This document shows positions 43,981 to 52,147 of a stretch of 64,000 nucleotides of DNA, piece by piece; within the stretch, counting starts at the first letter, position 1; the number at the start of each line of letters is the position of its first letter. Position numbers and translations under genes: made by a program. A model generated the notes under the pieces. The model was not told the DNA's origin, ran no database searches, and saw nothing but the letters and a program-made list of their open reading frames with translations. This DNA comes from Defluviitalea saccharophila (GTDB lineage Bacteria > Bacillota > Clostridia > Lachnospirales > Defluviitaleaceae): the NCBI RefSeq assembly GCF_038396635.1, contig NZ_CP121687.1, forward strand, positions 992,001 to 1,056,000, in the 5' to 3' direction.

Positions 43981-45020
43981 TGAAAAAACTGAATTTTGCT
44001 GTTTTCTTGTTAATCGTTTTGACTGCTATAGGACTTTCTGGCTGTGGCCAACAAAATAAGACCGTACTCAATGTATACAATTGGGGCGATTATATTGATG
44101 AAAGTGTACTAAAAGATTTTGAAGAAAAATACGACATCAAAGTCAATTATGATACTTATGCTACTAACGAAGATATGTATGTTAAGATAAAATCCGGAGG
44201 AAGTGATTATGATGTTATAATTCCTTCAGATTATATGATAGAAAAGATGATTAATGAAAATCTGCTTCAAAAAATCGATTTTAACAATATTCCTAACTAT
44301 GAATTAATCGATGACCAATTTAAAAACCTCGATTACGATCCAAATAATGAATATTCTGTTCCTTATATGTGGGGAACCGTAGGTATCCTTTATAACAAAA
44401 CTATGGTAGACGATCCAGTGGATAGTTGGGATATTTTATGGAATGAAAAATATTCTGGTCAAATATTTATGCTGGATAGTCAAAGAGAATCCATAGGTGT
44501 TGCTTTGCAAAAATTAGGCTACTCCTTAAATACAAGGGATACGAATGAATTAGCACAGGCAAAACAGGCATTAATCGAGCAAAAACCTCTTGTTCTGGCT
44601 TATGTTGGTGATGAAGTTAAAGATAAAATGATTGGCGGAGAAGCAGCACTTGCTGTTGTTTGGTCCGGGGATGCAATTTATTGTAAAAAAGAAAATCCTG
44701 ATTTAGAGTATGTAATTCCTAAAGAAGGTTCTAATTTTTGGTTTGACGCTATGGCTATTCCTGTAACCGCTAAAAACAAGGAAGCAGCAGAAAAATTCAT
44801 AAATTATATGTGTGAAACAGAGGTTGCTTTTAAGAATACGGATTATATCGGGTATTCCACTCCTCATATTGGAGCAAAAGAAATGCTTGACGAAGATTTA
44901 AAAAATGACAGAGCTGCATATCCTCTCCCGGAAGATATTGCAAACTGCGAAATCTATAAAGATTTAGGGGATTTTGTTTCTGAGTTTGATAAAGCATGGA
45001 CTGAAATCATGGCTCAATAA
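43980..45020 (+). CDS. potD: Spermidine/putrescine-binding lipoprotein PotD
   Basis: A 346-residue lipoprotein with a lipobox (IGLSGC, Cys22). VLNVYNWGDYIDESVLKDFEEK (in part, after residue 30) is the standard PotD/PotF entry; VIIPSDYMIEKMI and VPYMWGTVGILYNK follow. Aspartates and tryptophans in the cleft (SDY, WGT, WSGDAIY, FWFDAM) bind the amine groups. It presents polyamines to PotBC. A 58-bp repeat terminator follows. Confidence 0.95.
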   Translation: MKKLNFAVFLLIVLTAIGLSGCGQQNKTVLNVYNWGDYIDESVLKDFEEKYDIKVNYDTYATNEDMYVKIKSGGSDYDVIIPSDYMIEKMINENLLQKIDFNNIPNYELIDDQFKNLDYDPNNEYSVPYMWGTVGILYNKTMVDDPVDSWDILWNEKYSGQIFMLDSQRESIGVALQKLGYSLNTRDTNELAQAKQALIEQKPLVLAYVGDEVKDKMIGGEAALAVVWSGDAIYCKKENPDLEYVIPKEGSNFWFDAMAIPVTAKNKEAAEKFINYMCETEVAFKNTDYIGYSTPHIGAKEMLDEDLKNDRAAYPLPEDIANCEIYKDLGDFVSEFDKAWTEIMAQ

Positions 45021-45033
45021 AGAATAGGATATG

Positions 45034-45091
45034 ATACTTCCAACGTAGAGAATCTAATGTATTAAAAATTAGATGATCTGCTTGGAAGTAT
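45034..45091 (+). repeat. 58-bp palindromic repeat acting as terminator, copy 1
   Basis: Arms ATACTTCCAA (45034-45043)/TTGGAAGTAT (45082-45091) with an inner stem AATCTAAT/ATTAGATG-type, followed by T7. It is homologous to 49321-49378 and 56172-56229 with exactly the same length, and shows paired changes in the arms (CTTCC/GGAAG here, CCTCC/GGAGG there). Confidence 0.88.
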
Positions 45092-45098
45092 TTTTTTA

Positions 45099-45132
45099 TT
45101 ACATAGGAAATTCCACCGAGTTTCCTATGTAA
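45099..45132 (+). repeat. 3'-hairpin relic of the dispersed repeat (copy E)
   Basis: TTACATAGGAAA (45099-45110)/TTTCCTATGTAA (45121-45132), identical in the arms to the terminal hairpin of copy A. It directly follows the 58-bp repeat, so the two families are stacked behind potD. Confidence 0.78.
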
Positions 45133-45222
45133 TAAAAAATATGTATTTTAATTCCAAGTACCTTTTTCGACTTTCAAATCATATACTGTTAATGGAAATT
45201 AATAGCAAAGAGAGGGAATGCA

Positions 45223-46506
45223 ATGTTTAGACGATATCCCGCCACAATGATGCGCCAATCAACCGGCAGGCTTGTTGTAGATGTTTTTACAAGAAGTCAG
45301 AACAAACCCCTTTCCCCTGTCCCCGGTGCAACCGTTGTTGTCCGTGAAAGATCGAATGGCACCAGGCAAAGACAGCCTGTAGAAGTACTTAAAACTAACG
45401 AATCCGGGAAAACAGAAACGATATCTCTCAGTACCCCTCCGGTGGAACTCACTCAGGAACCACCTCAACAACAGCCTTATGCAACTTATGATATTGAAAT
45501 ACAAGCTCCCGGCTATACCACATTGTTAATAGAAGGCACTCAAATTTTTGCCGATACCACTGCAATTCAAAATGTAACTTTAGAGCCGGCAGGAGAAATG
45601 GAAAGACAGTTGAATGAAATTTTTATCCAGCCTCATACCCTATGGGGATCTTATCCGCCTAAAATACCGGAAGCTGAAATTAAACCAGAGCCGCCCCCAA
45701 CAGGCTTTATTGTATTGGATGAACCCGTTATCCCCCAATATGTTATTGTACATGACGGTGTTCCTGATGATCCTACCGCACCTAATTATTATATAGGCTT
45801 TAAAGATTATATAAAAAACGTAGCTTCCAGTGAAATTTTTCCTACATGGCCTGAAAATACAATTCGATCCAATGTTCTTGCTATTTTATCTTTCACTCTT
45901 AACCGCATATTTACGGAATGGTACAGGGGAAAAGGAAAAGATTTTACAATTACTTCTTCTACTGCCTATGATCATGCATTCTTCTATGGCAGAAACATCT
46001 ATGATTCAGTATCAGAAATTGTAGATGAATTATTTGTAAATTATATTAAGCGTCCCAGCTACCGACAACCTCTTTTAACGCAGTACTGCGACGGCGTTAA
46101 AGTAGAATGCCCTAACTGGATGACTCAATGGGGATCTAAAAATTTAGGAGATCAAGGCTTGGATGCTATAAGCATTCTTAGAAGTTTTTACGGTCAAAAC
46201 ATATACCTTGATACAGCAGTCAGAGTATCCGGCATTCCATCTTCTTTCCCGGGATATAATCTCACAATAGGTTCCAGCGGTGCTCCTGTCAGAACCATAC
46301 AAGAACAGTTAAACGCTATCTCAAATAGTTTCCCGGCAATTCCTAAAGTAAGAGTTGACGGAAACTATGGTCAGCAAACTGCCGATGCCGTTAAAAAATT
46401 CCAGGAAGTATTTAATATGCCCGTTAATGGCATCGTAGATTATCCTACATGGTACAGAATATCAGATATATATGTTGGTGTTACGAGATTGGCTGAATTG
46501 GTATAA
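45223..46506 (+). CDS. SpoIID-like protein with peptidoglycan-binding domain
   Basis: A 427-residue protein without a signal peptide. The N-terminal 125 residues resemble a carboxypeptidase-regulatory/CnaB-like beta-sandwich (GRLVVDVFTRSQNKPLSPVPGATVVV in part; TYDIEIQAPGYTTLLIEG). A Pro-rich linker precedes a SpoIID-like core (about 185-330: YIKNVASSEIFPTWPENTIRSN and QYCDGVKVECPNWMTQWGS). The C-terminus is a PG_binding_1 domain (about 345-420: GSSGAPVRTIQEQLNAIS, DGNYGQQTADAVKKFQ). It probably acts on peptidoglycan, possibly of the spore. The GHG motif of SpoIID is replaced. Confidence 0.82.
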   Translation: MFRRYPATMMRQSTGRLVVDVFTRSQNKPLSPVPGATVVVRERSNGTRQRQPVEVLKTNESGKTETISLSTPPVELTQEPPQQQPYATYDIEIQAPGYTTLLIEGTQIFADTTAIQNVTLEPAGEMERQLNEIFIQPHTLWGSYPPKIPEAEIKPEPPPTGFIVLDEPVIPQYVIVHDGVPDDPTAPNYYIGFKDYIKNVASSEIFPTWPENTIRSNVLAILSFTLNRIFTEWYRGKGKDFTITSSTAYDHAFFYGRNIYDSVSEIVDELFVNYIKRPSYRQPLLTQYCDGVKVECPNWMTQWGSKNLGDQGLDAISILRSFYGQNIYLDTAVRVSGIPSSFPGYNLTIGSSGAPVRTIQEQLNAISNSFPAIPKVRVDGNYGQQTADAVKKFQEVFNMPVNGIVDYPTWYRISDIYVGVTRLAELV

Positions 46507-46528
46507 AAAATCCTCCCCGGAGGATTTT
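46507..46528 (+). terminator. Intrinsic terminator
   Basis: AAAATCCTCC/GGAGGATTTT with a CC centre and trailing T run, starting at the stop codon of the SpoIID-like gene. Confidence 0.88.
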
Positions 46529-46628
46529 TTATTATGTGACTTAAATCATATAAAAAGGTCATACTATACCCTATAATACAGATATAAAGAGATTTGATTT
46601 AAAATGAATTACTCAAGGAGGAAATGTA

Positions 46629-47189
46629 ATGGATGCAATTACACTTTTAATGGAAGAACATAAACATATTAAAAGAGCGTTAACCTGTATCAGAAAACTA
46701 TGTATAGCCATTTTGAATGGTCAGCCAGTAGATACTGATCTTTTCTATCAGATCATCGATTTTGTTAGAAATTATGCGGATAAGCATCACCACAGCAAAG
46801 AGGAAACCGTACTGTTTAAGAAAATGTCTGAAGAATTGGGCGAGAGAATTGCCAATGGTCCCATTTATGGAATGCTGGCAGAACATGATCTTGGAAGATT
46901 GTTTATGATGAATTTAGAAAATGCTCTTAAGGAAATTGAAAAAGGAAATCTGGATGCCAGAGTGGATGTTATCGCCAACGCCATCGCTTATACAGATTTG
47001 CTTCACAGACATATTCATAAAGAAGACACTGCAATATATACCTTTGCAGCAAAACAGCTTTCTAATGAAGCAATGTCTGAAGTAGAAGAAAAATGCGGCG
47101 AAGCTGAAAAAGAGGCAACAGAAAAGAATGTCCAAAATAAGTATCTTGAATTTTTAGATCACTTAGAAGAAATTACAGCAAACTTATAA
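46629..47189 (+). CDS. Hemerythrin domain protein
   Basis: A 186-residue four-helix bundle with the di-iron ligand motifs H11KHIKR, H53HHSKEE, EH86D and HIHKEDTAIY (about 128-137). Hemerythrin domains bind O2 or sense oxygen, nitric oxide or iron; clostridial single-domain forms may protect against oxygen. A C-terminal helix rich in Glu/Lys follows. A strong AAGGAGG precedes the ATG. It is near rubrerythrin but not in the same operon. Confidence 0.92.
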   Translation: MDAITLLMEEHKHIKRALTCIRKLCIAILNGQPVDTDLFYQIIDFVRNYADKHHHSKEETVLFKKMSEELGERIANGPIYGMLAEHDLGRLFMMNLENALKEIEKGNLDARVDVIANAIAYTDLLHRHIHKEDTAIYTFAAKQLSNEAMSEVEEKCGEAEKEATEKNVQNKYLEFLDHLEEITANL

Positions 47190-47376
47190 AATCTATGTAG
47201 ATATTTTTGTACTACATATCATTTGATTCAAAATAGTAATTCGCAAGATAGCGTGCGAAAAACGCACTTGTGAATTTGGAAAGTTGTCCCTTGAAAGCAA
47301 GACAAACTTTCTTATTTCAAAATAACAATGGAGCGACTCCCCCTTCGCTCCATTGTTATTTTATTATAACTTTTAT
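47190..47376. other. Structured non-coding region after the hemerythrin gene
   Basis: Two consecutive stable hairpins on the plus strand, then a terminator. Hairpin 1 pairs AATTCGCAAG (47238-47247) with CTTGTGAATT (47267-47276), with an inner TGCG/CGCA stem. Hairpin 2 pairs GAAAGTTGTC (47279-47288) with GACAAACTTTC (47301-47311), with an inner CTTG/CAAG stem. It may be a 3' UTR or small RNA; I do not recognise it. Confidence 0.55.
47321..47360. terminator. Strong bidirectional terminator
   Basis: A 15-bp perfect stem AATAACAATGGAGCG (47321-47335)/CGCTCCATTGTTATT (47346-47360) followed by T-rich sequence. Confidence 0.88.
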
Positions 47377-47520
47377 TTTATTACATAGGGCATTCCTCTG
47401 AATTTTCTATGGGATAAAAAGCCCTCAGGGCAGAATGCACACATGCGTATATTGTATTTTGTCCGATTTTGCCTGCCGTGTTAGGCGTGAAAGTTTTGCA
47501 ATCGAAACTCTTTCTTATAT
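47377..47520 (-). repeat. Dispersed structured repeat, copy C (full length)
   Basis: The minus strand runs TATAAGAAAGAGTTTCG ... GGCAAAATCGGAC ... ACAATATACGCATGTGTGC ... CCCTGAGGGCTTTTT ... CATAGAAAATTCAGAGG, aligning over its whole length with copies A and B but more diverged. As in copy A, the stop codon of the upstream gene (asparaginase) is part of the conserved edge. Confidence 0.87.
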
Positions 47521-48507
47521 TGTGCTGTATAATCCTTTTTCAAATAAACTTTTTACCTCGTTCATATCGTTAGTGACTCCTAAAATAAGCATGAGCTTTA
47601 TTCTTGCCTTTTGTCCCGACATATTATCTCCAAGGATCACACCCATGTCTCTTAGCTCTTTTCCTCCTCCGGGATAACCGTATGAATCCAATACTCTGCC
47701 TTTCGGACATCTGGAAACCAAAACCACTGGAATATTCTTAGAAATAGCATATTGTATGCCTTCTACCATTTGAGGAGGTACATTGCCCCGTCCCATGCCT
47801 TCAAGAACAATTCCTTTCATTCCTGAATCAACGCTATATTTTATAAAGGATGAGTCCATTCCAACTCCTGCTTTTATAAGTGCAATCCTGGTTTCAATGG
47901 TATCGGTCATAATATGTTGTCTGGCTTTTCTGTTTCTATAATAAATCACCCTGTCCTGATCCACTATGCCTAAGGGACCAAAGTCCATACTTTGAAAGGT
48001 ATCTAATGCCAAGGTATGGGTTTTTGTGATCTCATCCGCTGAATTTACTTGGTTATTCATGACAACCAATACCCCTTTATTCATGGACTCACTGGAGCAC
48101 ACCGTACAAATGGAAGCCGCCAAATTAGCTGGTCCATCATATCCAAGCTCAGAGCTGTTTCGCATTGCACCGGTGATGACCACAGGTTTTTTCTCATGCA
48201 AAATCAAGTCCAAAAAATAAGCAGTTTCTTCTAAACTGTCTGTACCGTGGGTAATGATAACGCCTGCAATATCAGGACGATCTATAAAATCTTTCGTAAT
48301 CTTTGATAACTCCAGCATCATTTCCGGGGTGATATGGGGTCCCGGATAATTCCCATAAACCAATGGCTCAATATAAGCCATTTTTTCAATACCAGTAACC
48401 TTTGCCAGGATTTCTTCACCGGATAGAGCAGGAATGGCTGCCTTTAATCTCTCATCCGCTTTCATTGATATTGTTCCACCAGTAAAAATTACAGCTACTT
48501 TTTTCAA
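47515..48507 (-). CDS. Asparaginase (type I)
   Basis: A 330-residue enzyme that hydrolyses L-asparagine to aspartate and ammonia. It has the N-terminal catalytic FTGGTISM (Thr12 region) and THGTDSLEETAYFLDL (about 85-100) with the second Thr, Asp and downstream Lys. Lack of a signal peptide and the length fit cytosolic type I (AnsA). The last codon and stop lie within repeat copy C. It is monocistronic and convergent with the hemerythrin gene. Confidence 0.93.
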   Translation of the reverse strand: MKKVAVIFTGGTISMKADERLKAAIPALSGEEILAKVTGIEKMAYIEPLVYGNYPGPHITPEMMLELSKITKDFIDRPDIAGVIITHGTDSLEETAYFLDLILHEKKPVVITGAMRNSSELGYDGPANLAASICTVCSSESMNKGVLVVMNNQVNSADEITKTHTLALDTFQSMDFGPLGIVDQDRVIYYRNRKARQHIMTDTIETRIALIKAGVGMDSSFIKYSVDSGMKGIVLEGMGRGNVPPQMVEGIQYAISKNIPVVLVSRCPKGRVLDSYGYPGGGKELRDMGVILGDNMSGQKARIKLMLILGVTNDMNEVKSLFEKGLYSTI

Positions 48508-48630
48508 GTTCTCACCTCATCGCAAATACTATAGAATTTTATCATTTTATGTTTGATTTTATCATACTTCTTTAGATAAGAATATATCAAGTAAAAAATT
48601 TAAGTTTTTTGCTGTGGAGAATTGGTATGA

Positions 48631-48658
48631 TTTACATTTTACTGTTTTATGATATAAT
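48631..48658 (+). promoter_or_regulatory. Sigma-A promoter of rubrerythrin
   Basis: TTTACA (48631-48636), 16-bp spacer, TATAAT (48653-48658). AT-rich imperfect inverted repeats just after it (TTTGAA/TTCAAA around 48663-48682) could be a redox-regulator site, but do not match PerR well. Confidence 0.65.
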
Positions 48659-48694
48659 AATATTTGAAAATAATTATTCAAAGGAGGAAGTACG

Positions 48695-49285
48695 ATGAAG
48701 TCACTAAAGGGAACAAAAACAGCTGAAAATCTACTCAAATCTTTTGCAGGTGAGTCTCAAGCAAGAAACCGTTATACATATTATGCATCCATCGCAAAAA
48801 AAGAAGGGTATGTACAAATTTCAAACATATTTACTGAGACTGCCGATAACGAAAAAGAACATGCAAAAAGATTTTTCAAATTTTTAAGTGCTGATCCTGA
48901 ATTAAATGGAACCGCTCTTCAAATTACTGCAGATTATCCTATTGCTTTAGGAAACACCTTAGAAAACCTTAAATCTGCTGCAGCTGGAGAAAACGAAGAA
49001 TGGACCGATCTTTATCCTGCTTTTGCAAATGTAGCTGATGAAGAAGGCTTCCCAGAAATAGCTGCTGTATATAGAAAAATCGCAGATGCTGAAAAAAGAC
49101 ATGAAACCAGATTTGGCAAATTAGCTGCGAATATTGAAAACGGTACTGTATTCAAGAAAGATGAAGTGGTTTTATGGAAATGTAATAACTGCGGATATAT
49201 CCATGAAGGAATGGAAGCTCCAAAACTTTGCCCAGCTTGTGCTCATCCTCAAGCTCACTTTGAAGTATTTGTTGAAACGTATTAA
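48695..49285 (+). CDS. Rubrerythrin
   Basis: A 196-residue peroxidase of anaerobes. The N-terminal ferritin-like domain carries the di-iron motifs GESQARNRYTYYA (Glu20 area) and ETADNEKEHAKRF (about 48-60), with further glutamates in NVADEEGFPEIA and ADAEKRHE. The C-terminal rubredoxin-like domain has CNNCGY and CPACAHPQ for the single iron site. It reduces H2O2 with electrons from rubredoxin/NAD(P)H. Strong AAAGGAGG site; the 58-bp repeat ends the transcript. Confidence 0.97.
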   Translation: MKSLKGTKTAENLLKSFAGESQARNRYTYYASIAKKEGYVQISNIFTETADNEKEHAKRFFKFLSADPELNGTALQITADYPIALGNTLENLKSAAAGENEEWTDLYPAFANVADEEGFPEIAAVYRKIADAEKRHETRFGKLAANIENGTVFKKDEVVLWKCNNCGYIHEGMEAPKLCPACAHPQAHFEVFVETY

Positions 49286-49320
49286 ATTTATAACGACAAA
49301 AAATAGGAACATTTAAAATA

Positions 49321-49378
49321 ATACCTCCAAAGTAGATAATCTAATTCATTCAAAATTAGACGATCTATTTGGAGGTGT
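49321..49378 (+). repeat. 58-bp palindromic repeat acting as terminator, copy 2
   Basis: Arms ATACCTCCAA (49321-49330)/TTGGAGGTGT (49369-49378), inner AATCTAATTC/AAAATTAGACG-type stem, then T7. Same length and pattern as copies 1 and 3. Confidence 0.88.
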
Positions 49379-49399
49379 TTTTTTAGAATAAAATCTATA

Positions 49400-50122
49400 C
49401 TATACATATTGTCCGAAATTTTTACTTAAAAAGTTCTCATCCGACTTTTGTTTAAAATAGGTTGGATATTTTTCAACAATATAATCTGTTTGAGATACAA
49501 TTCGGGTAAAATGCTGGTGTGTTGATTGAAGTATCATATCAACATTTTTCTCTTTTATATACTGTATAATCTGCCTATGTTGCCTTATTACCTCTTCTGA
49601 AGTTTCTAGATCCCACAATGTAATGAGTCGTAATCTTCTATAATGGCCGGAAATACTCTCAATTAAATTCCATGACATATCTCTTTCAGCAGTCTTAAAA
49701 AAGATCGAATGAAACGCATCATCATAATCTAAAAAAGAAGTATAATCTTGATTCTTTAAACTTGTTATTTGCATTTCAATTAGATTTTCTAATTGAATAA
49801 TAGAATACTCATTATACTGTTTCATGAATAATAAAATTGCTTTTTCTTCCAGACTGCTTCTAATAAATTGCTCTTCTTCAACTCTTTTTAAATCTATTTT
49901 AGATACATAAGTACCTCTTTGAGCAAGAATATCAACTAATCCTTCTTTACTCAATTTTATAATGCTGTCACGAACAGGGGAACGGCTTACTTCCAGCTTC
50001 TGAGCTATCTCCTTAATAACCAGGGGTTCTCCAGGCTTTAAATTCAGTTCAATAATTTGTTTTCTCAAGCCAAAATAGATGCTGTCTCCTATATTCGAAA
50101 TGGGATTCATTGTTAAATGCAT
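49400..50122 (-). CDS. GntR family regulator (FadR/FCD subfamily), probable uronate regulator
   Basis: A 240-residue repressor. Residues 8-75 form the GntR winged helix (GEPLVIKEIAQKLEVSRSPVRDSIIKLSKEGLV in part); residues 85-225 are the helical FCD domain with metal/ligand residues such as Asp in DYDDAFHSIFF and His in HYRRLRLIT and RQHRQIIQYI. FCD regulators sense sugar acids. It follows a TRAP transporter and lies near uxuAB. A 13-bp motif shared by the gntR, TRAP and uxuA promoters supports autoregulation and control of all three. Confidence 0.93.
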   Translation of the reverse strand: MHLTMNPISNIGDSIYFGLRKQIIELNLKPGEPLVIKEIAQKLEVSRSPVRDSIIKLSKEGLVDILAQRGTYVSKIDLKRVEEEQFIRSSLEEKAILLFMKQYNEYSIIQLENLIEMQITSLKNQDYTSFLDYDDAFHSIFFKTAERDMSWNLIESISGHYRRLRLITLWDLETSEEVIRQHRQIIQYIKEKNVDMILQSTHQHFTRIVSQTDYIVEKYPTYFKQKSDENFLSKNFGQYV

Positions 50123-50143
50123 TCTGCCCCACCTTTCTCCATT

Positions 50144-50168
50144 ATTAGTAATATTCTAATATACTATT
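50144..50168. promoter_or_regulatory. Operator overlapping the gntR promoter
   Basis: CTAATATACTATT at 50156-50168 (plus strand) matches the consensus CTAAYATAYTAKT also found at 53268-53280 and 53398-53410. It covers the -10 of the gntR promoter (minus strand TTGAAT 50181-50176, 17-bp spacer, TAGAAT 50158-50153). Confidence 0.7.
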
Positions 50169-50194
50169 TCAATGAATTCAATGAATTCTTATAG

Positions 50195-50238
50195 AAAAAG
50201 CACATTATATCCAAAAAAAAATATATAATGTGCTTTTT
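50195..50238 (-). terminator. Terminator of the TRAP operon
   Basis: A 16-bp perfect stem AAAAAGCACATTATAT (50195-50210)/ATATAATGTGCTTTTT (50223-50238) after the DctM gene, with T runs. It makes gntR an independent unit. Confidence 0.87.
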
Positions 50239-50254
50239 GCTATTTTATATACAT

Positions 50255-51535
50255 TTAATTTCCATATACCAAATTTGGTAATAATAAAATTAAGTCAGGG
50301 AAAAATGCTATAATCAAGACAACTGCTAAAATTGCAATATAAAATGGTATAGCTTCTTTTACTGTTTCTTCAGGAGTACATCCCATTATATCAGAAACTG
50401 TATATAAAGCAATTCCAACTGGCGGTGTCATAATACCTCCTGTTACAACAGTCATCATAAGTATCCCAAAGTGAACTGGATCTACTCCAACGCTGGTTAC
50501 AATCGGTAATAAAATAGGTGTTAGCAACAAAGCACATACAGTTGTTTCAACAAACATTCCTGCAATAATTAGGAATACAATAATAAGAAGAAGCATAATG
50601 GTTTTACTTGATGTAATACCAATTAATAAGGATGCCAAAGTTTGAGGAACACTGTCATAAACAATTCCGTATCCAAAGATACCGGAAATTGCAACAATTA
50701 ACATGATAACTCCGATATCCCTTACACTTTCTTTCAATGTTTGAATAAATGTTTTTAAGGTAAGCTCTTTGTGTATAAATGCACCAACAATGATCGCATA
50801 AAATGCTGCAAAAGCTCCTGCCTCTGATGGAGTCATTAATCCAAAACGAATTCCCACAATTAAAATAACAGGGAATAAAAGCGCCCAGATACAATCCACA
50901 AAAGCTTTAACTATTTCACCAAGTGAAGCTCTTTCTTGTCTTTCTGGCATGTAATTTCTTTTCTTTGCACTTATATCTACTGCAATCATTAACGCTATTG
51001 CCATTATAAAACCAGGTACAATTCCTGCAACAAATAATCGTCCAATTGAAACTTCTCCAACGGATCCATAAATGATTAGACCCATACTAGGAGGTATTGT
51101 AGCAGTAATTAAAGAAGATAAGCCATTAATCGCTGCTCCCCAACCTCTGGAATATCCCCTTTTTACCATGTCAGGACCAAGAATTCTGGATTCCATAGCT
51201 GCATCGGCATTGGCACTACCGGATACTCCACCCATTAAGGTACTCATAACAATACTTACTTGTCCGATATGTCCATGCATATGACCAACTAAAACATTTG
51301 ACAGCTTAATCATTCTTGATGTAATACCCGTATGATTCATCAAGTTACCTGCAAAGATGAATAATGGAATTGCCAAAAGAGTAAATGATTGAGTACCTGA
51401 TACTACCTTCTGTACTACAATAGAATAAGGTACATCATTGGTAAAAAAGAATGTTGCTCCTGATATTCCTATGGCAAATGCTACAGGCATACCAAGAATT
51501 AATAAAGCAAAGAATACTATAACAACTGTTAACAT
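50255..51535 (-). CDS. TRAP transporter large permease (DctM)
   Basis: A 426-residue protein with about twelve transmembrane helices. GMPVAFAIGISG (about 15-26), HMHGHIGQVSIVMSTLMGGVSGSANADAAMESRI (in part, about 85-115) and the C-terminal VDPVHFGILMMTVVTGGIMTPPVG are the DctM signatures. It moves the solute with Na+ after DctP delivers it. The start overlaps the DctQ stop by 7 nt. Confidence 0.96.
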   Translation of the reverse strand: MLTVVIVFFALLILGMPVAFAIGISGATFFFTNDVPYSIVVQKVVSGTQSFTLLAIPLFIFAGNLMNHTGITSRMIKLSNVLVGHMHGHIGQVSIVMSTLMGGVSGSANADAAMESRILGPDMVKRGYSRGWGAAINGLSSLITATIPPSMGLIIYGSVGEVSIGRLFVAGIVPGFIMAIALMIAVDISAKKRNYMPERQERASLGEIVKAFVDCIWALLFPVILIVGIRFGLMTPSEAGAFAAFYAIIVGAFIHKELTLKTFIQTLKESVRDIGVIMLIVAISGIFGYGIVYDSVPQTLASLLIGITSSKTIMLLLIIVFLIIAGMFVETTVCALLLTPILLPIVTSVGVDPVHFGILMMTVVTGGIMTPPVGIALYTVSDIMGCTPEETVKEAIPFYIAILAVVLIIAFFPDLILLLPNLVYGN

Positions 51536-52029
51536 AGATCTTTACCTCCTTCGGCGGCATATGTTCCATCTTCTGACTTAAACATTTTAACTAAATTCAC
51601 CACGGATGTAATGGTTAGTAAGATACTTCCTACTGGAACACTGGCAGTTGCCCAGGAATAACTTAAATTCATATTAGAAAATTTTCTGTCGATACTGTTA
51701 ATACACAACGGAATTCCATAAACAATTAATGAAATTAGAAAAACGATTATAACAATTTGCCATATAATCTGTAAGTACTTTCTTGCTTTAACAGGTAACT
51801 TTTGAAGTAACATATCAACTTTAATTAAACTCTTTTCACGCATCGACAAATCTACGCCGAAGAAAATAGACCAGGCAAATAAGAGTTGTGCAATGTCACT
51901 AGCCCAGTTTAACGGATATCCTGCCGTTCTGAAAAGAGCTGATGCAAATACCAGTGTTACAACTGATATAAGCAATAAGCAAGCTAAAAATTCCTCTACT
52001 TTAGAAAAGTAGTAATAAGCTTTTTTCAT
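51529..52029 (-). CDS. TRAP transporter small permease (DctQ)
   Basis: A 166-residue four-helix membrane protein with NWASDIAQLLFAWSIFFGVDLSMREK (in part, about 52-75), the typical DctQ block. It bridges DctM and the binding protein. The frame extends to 52062, but AAGGAGGAG precedes ATG 52029. It lies 118 bp after dctP across a stable hairpin that may lower expression of the permease relative to the binding protein. Confidence 0.93.
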   Translation of the reverse strand: MKKAYYYFSKVEEFLACLLLISVVTLVFASALFRTAGYPLNWASDIAQLLFAWSIFFGVDLSMREKSLIKVDMLLQKLPVKARKYLQIIWQIVIIVFLISLIVYGIPLCINSIDRKFSNMNLSYSWATASVPVGSILLTITSVVNLVKMFKSEDGTYAAEGGKDLC

Positions 52030-52084
52030 GATGCTCCTCCTTAATAAACGATTTCTAACCAATCACAGAATCTTTCCTAAAATT

Positions 52085-52116
52085 ACCTCTGGCAAAATTA
52101 GATTTCTGCCAGAGGT
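52085..52116 (-). terminator. Intra-operon hairpin between dctP and dctQ
   Basis: A 10-bp perfect stem ACCTCTGGCA (52085-52094)/TGCCAGAGGT (52107-52116) in the minus-strand transcript, followed by AATTTTAGG. The weak U tract suggests an attenuator or RNA-stability element rather than a full terminator. Confidence 0.65.
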
Positions 52117-52147
52117 TCCTTTTAAAAATAGTTTATACAAACAATAA

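Noticed and set aside
47190-47376. The tandem hairpins as a riboswitch for asparaginase
   Set aside because: The asparaginase gene is convergent, so these hairpins would lie downstream of it, not in its leader.
48640-48694. PerR box before rubrerythrin
   Set aside because: The AT-rich inverted repeat (TTTGAA/TTCAAA) does not fit the TTATAATnATTATAA consensus well enough.
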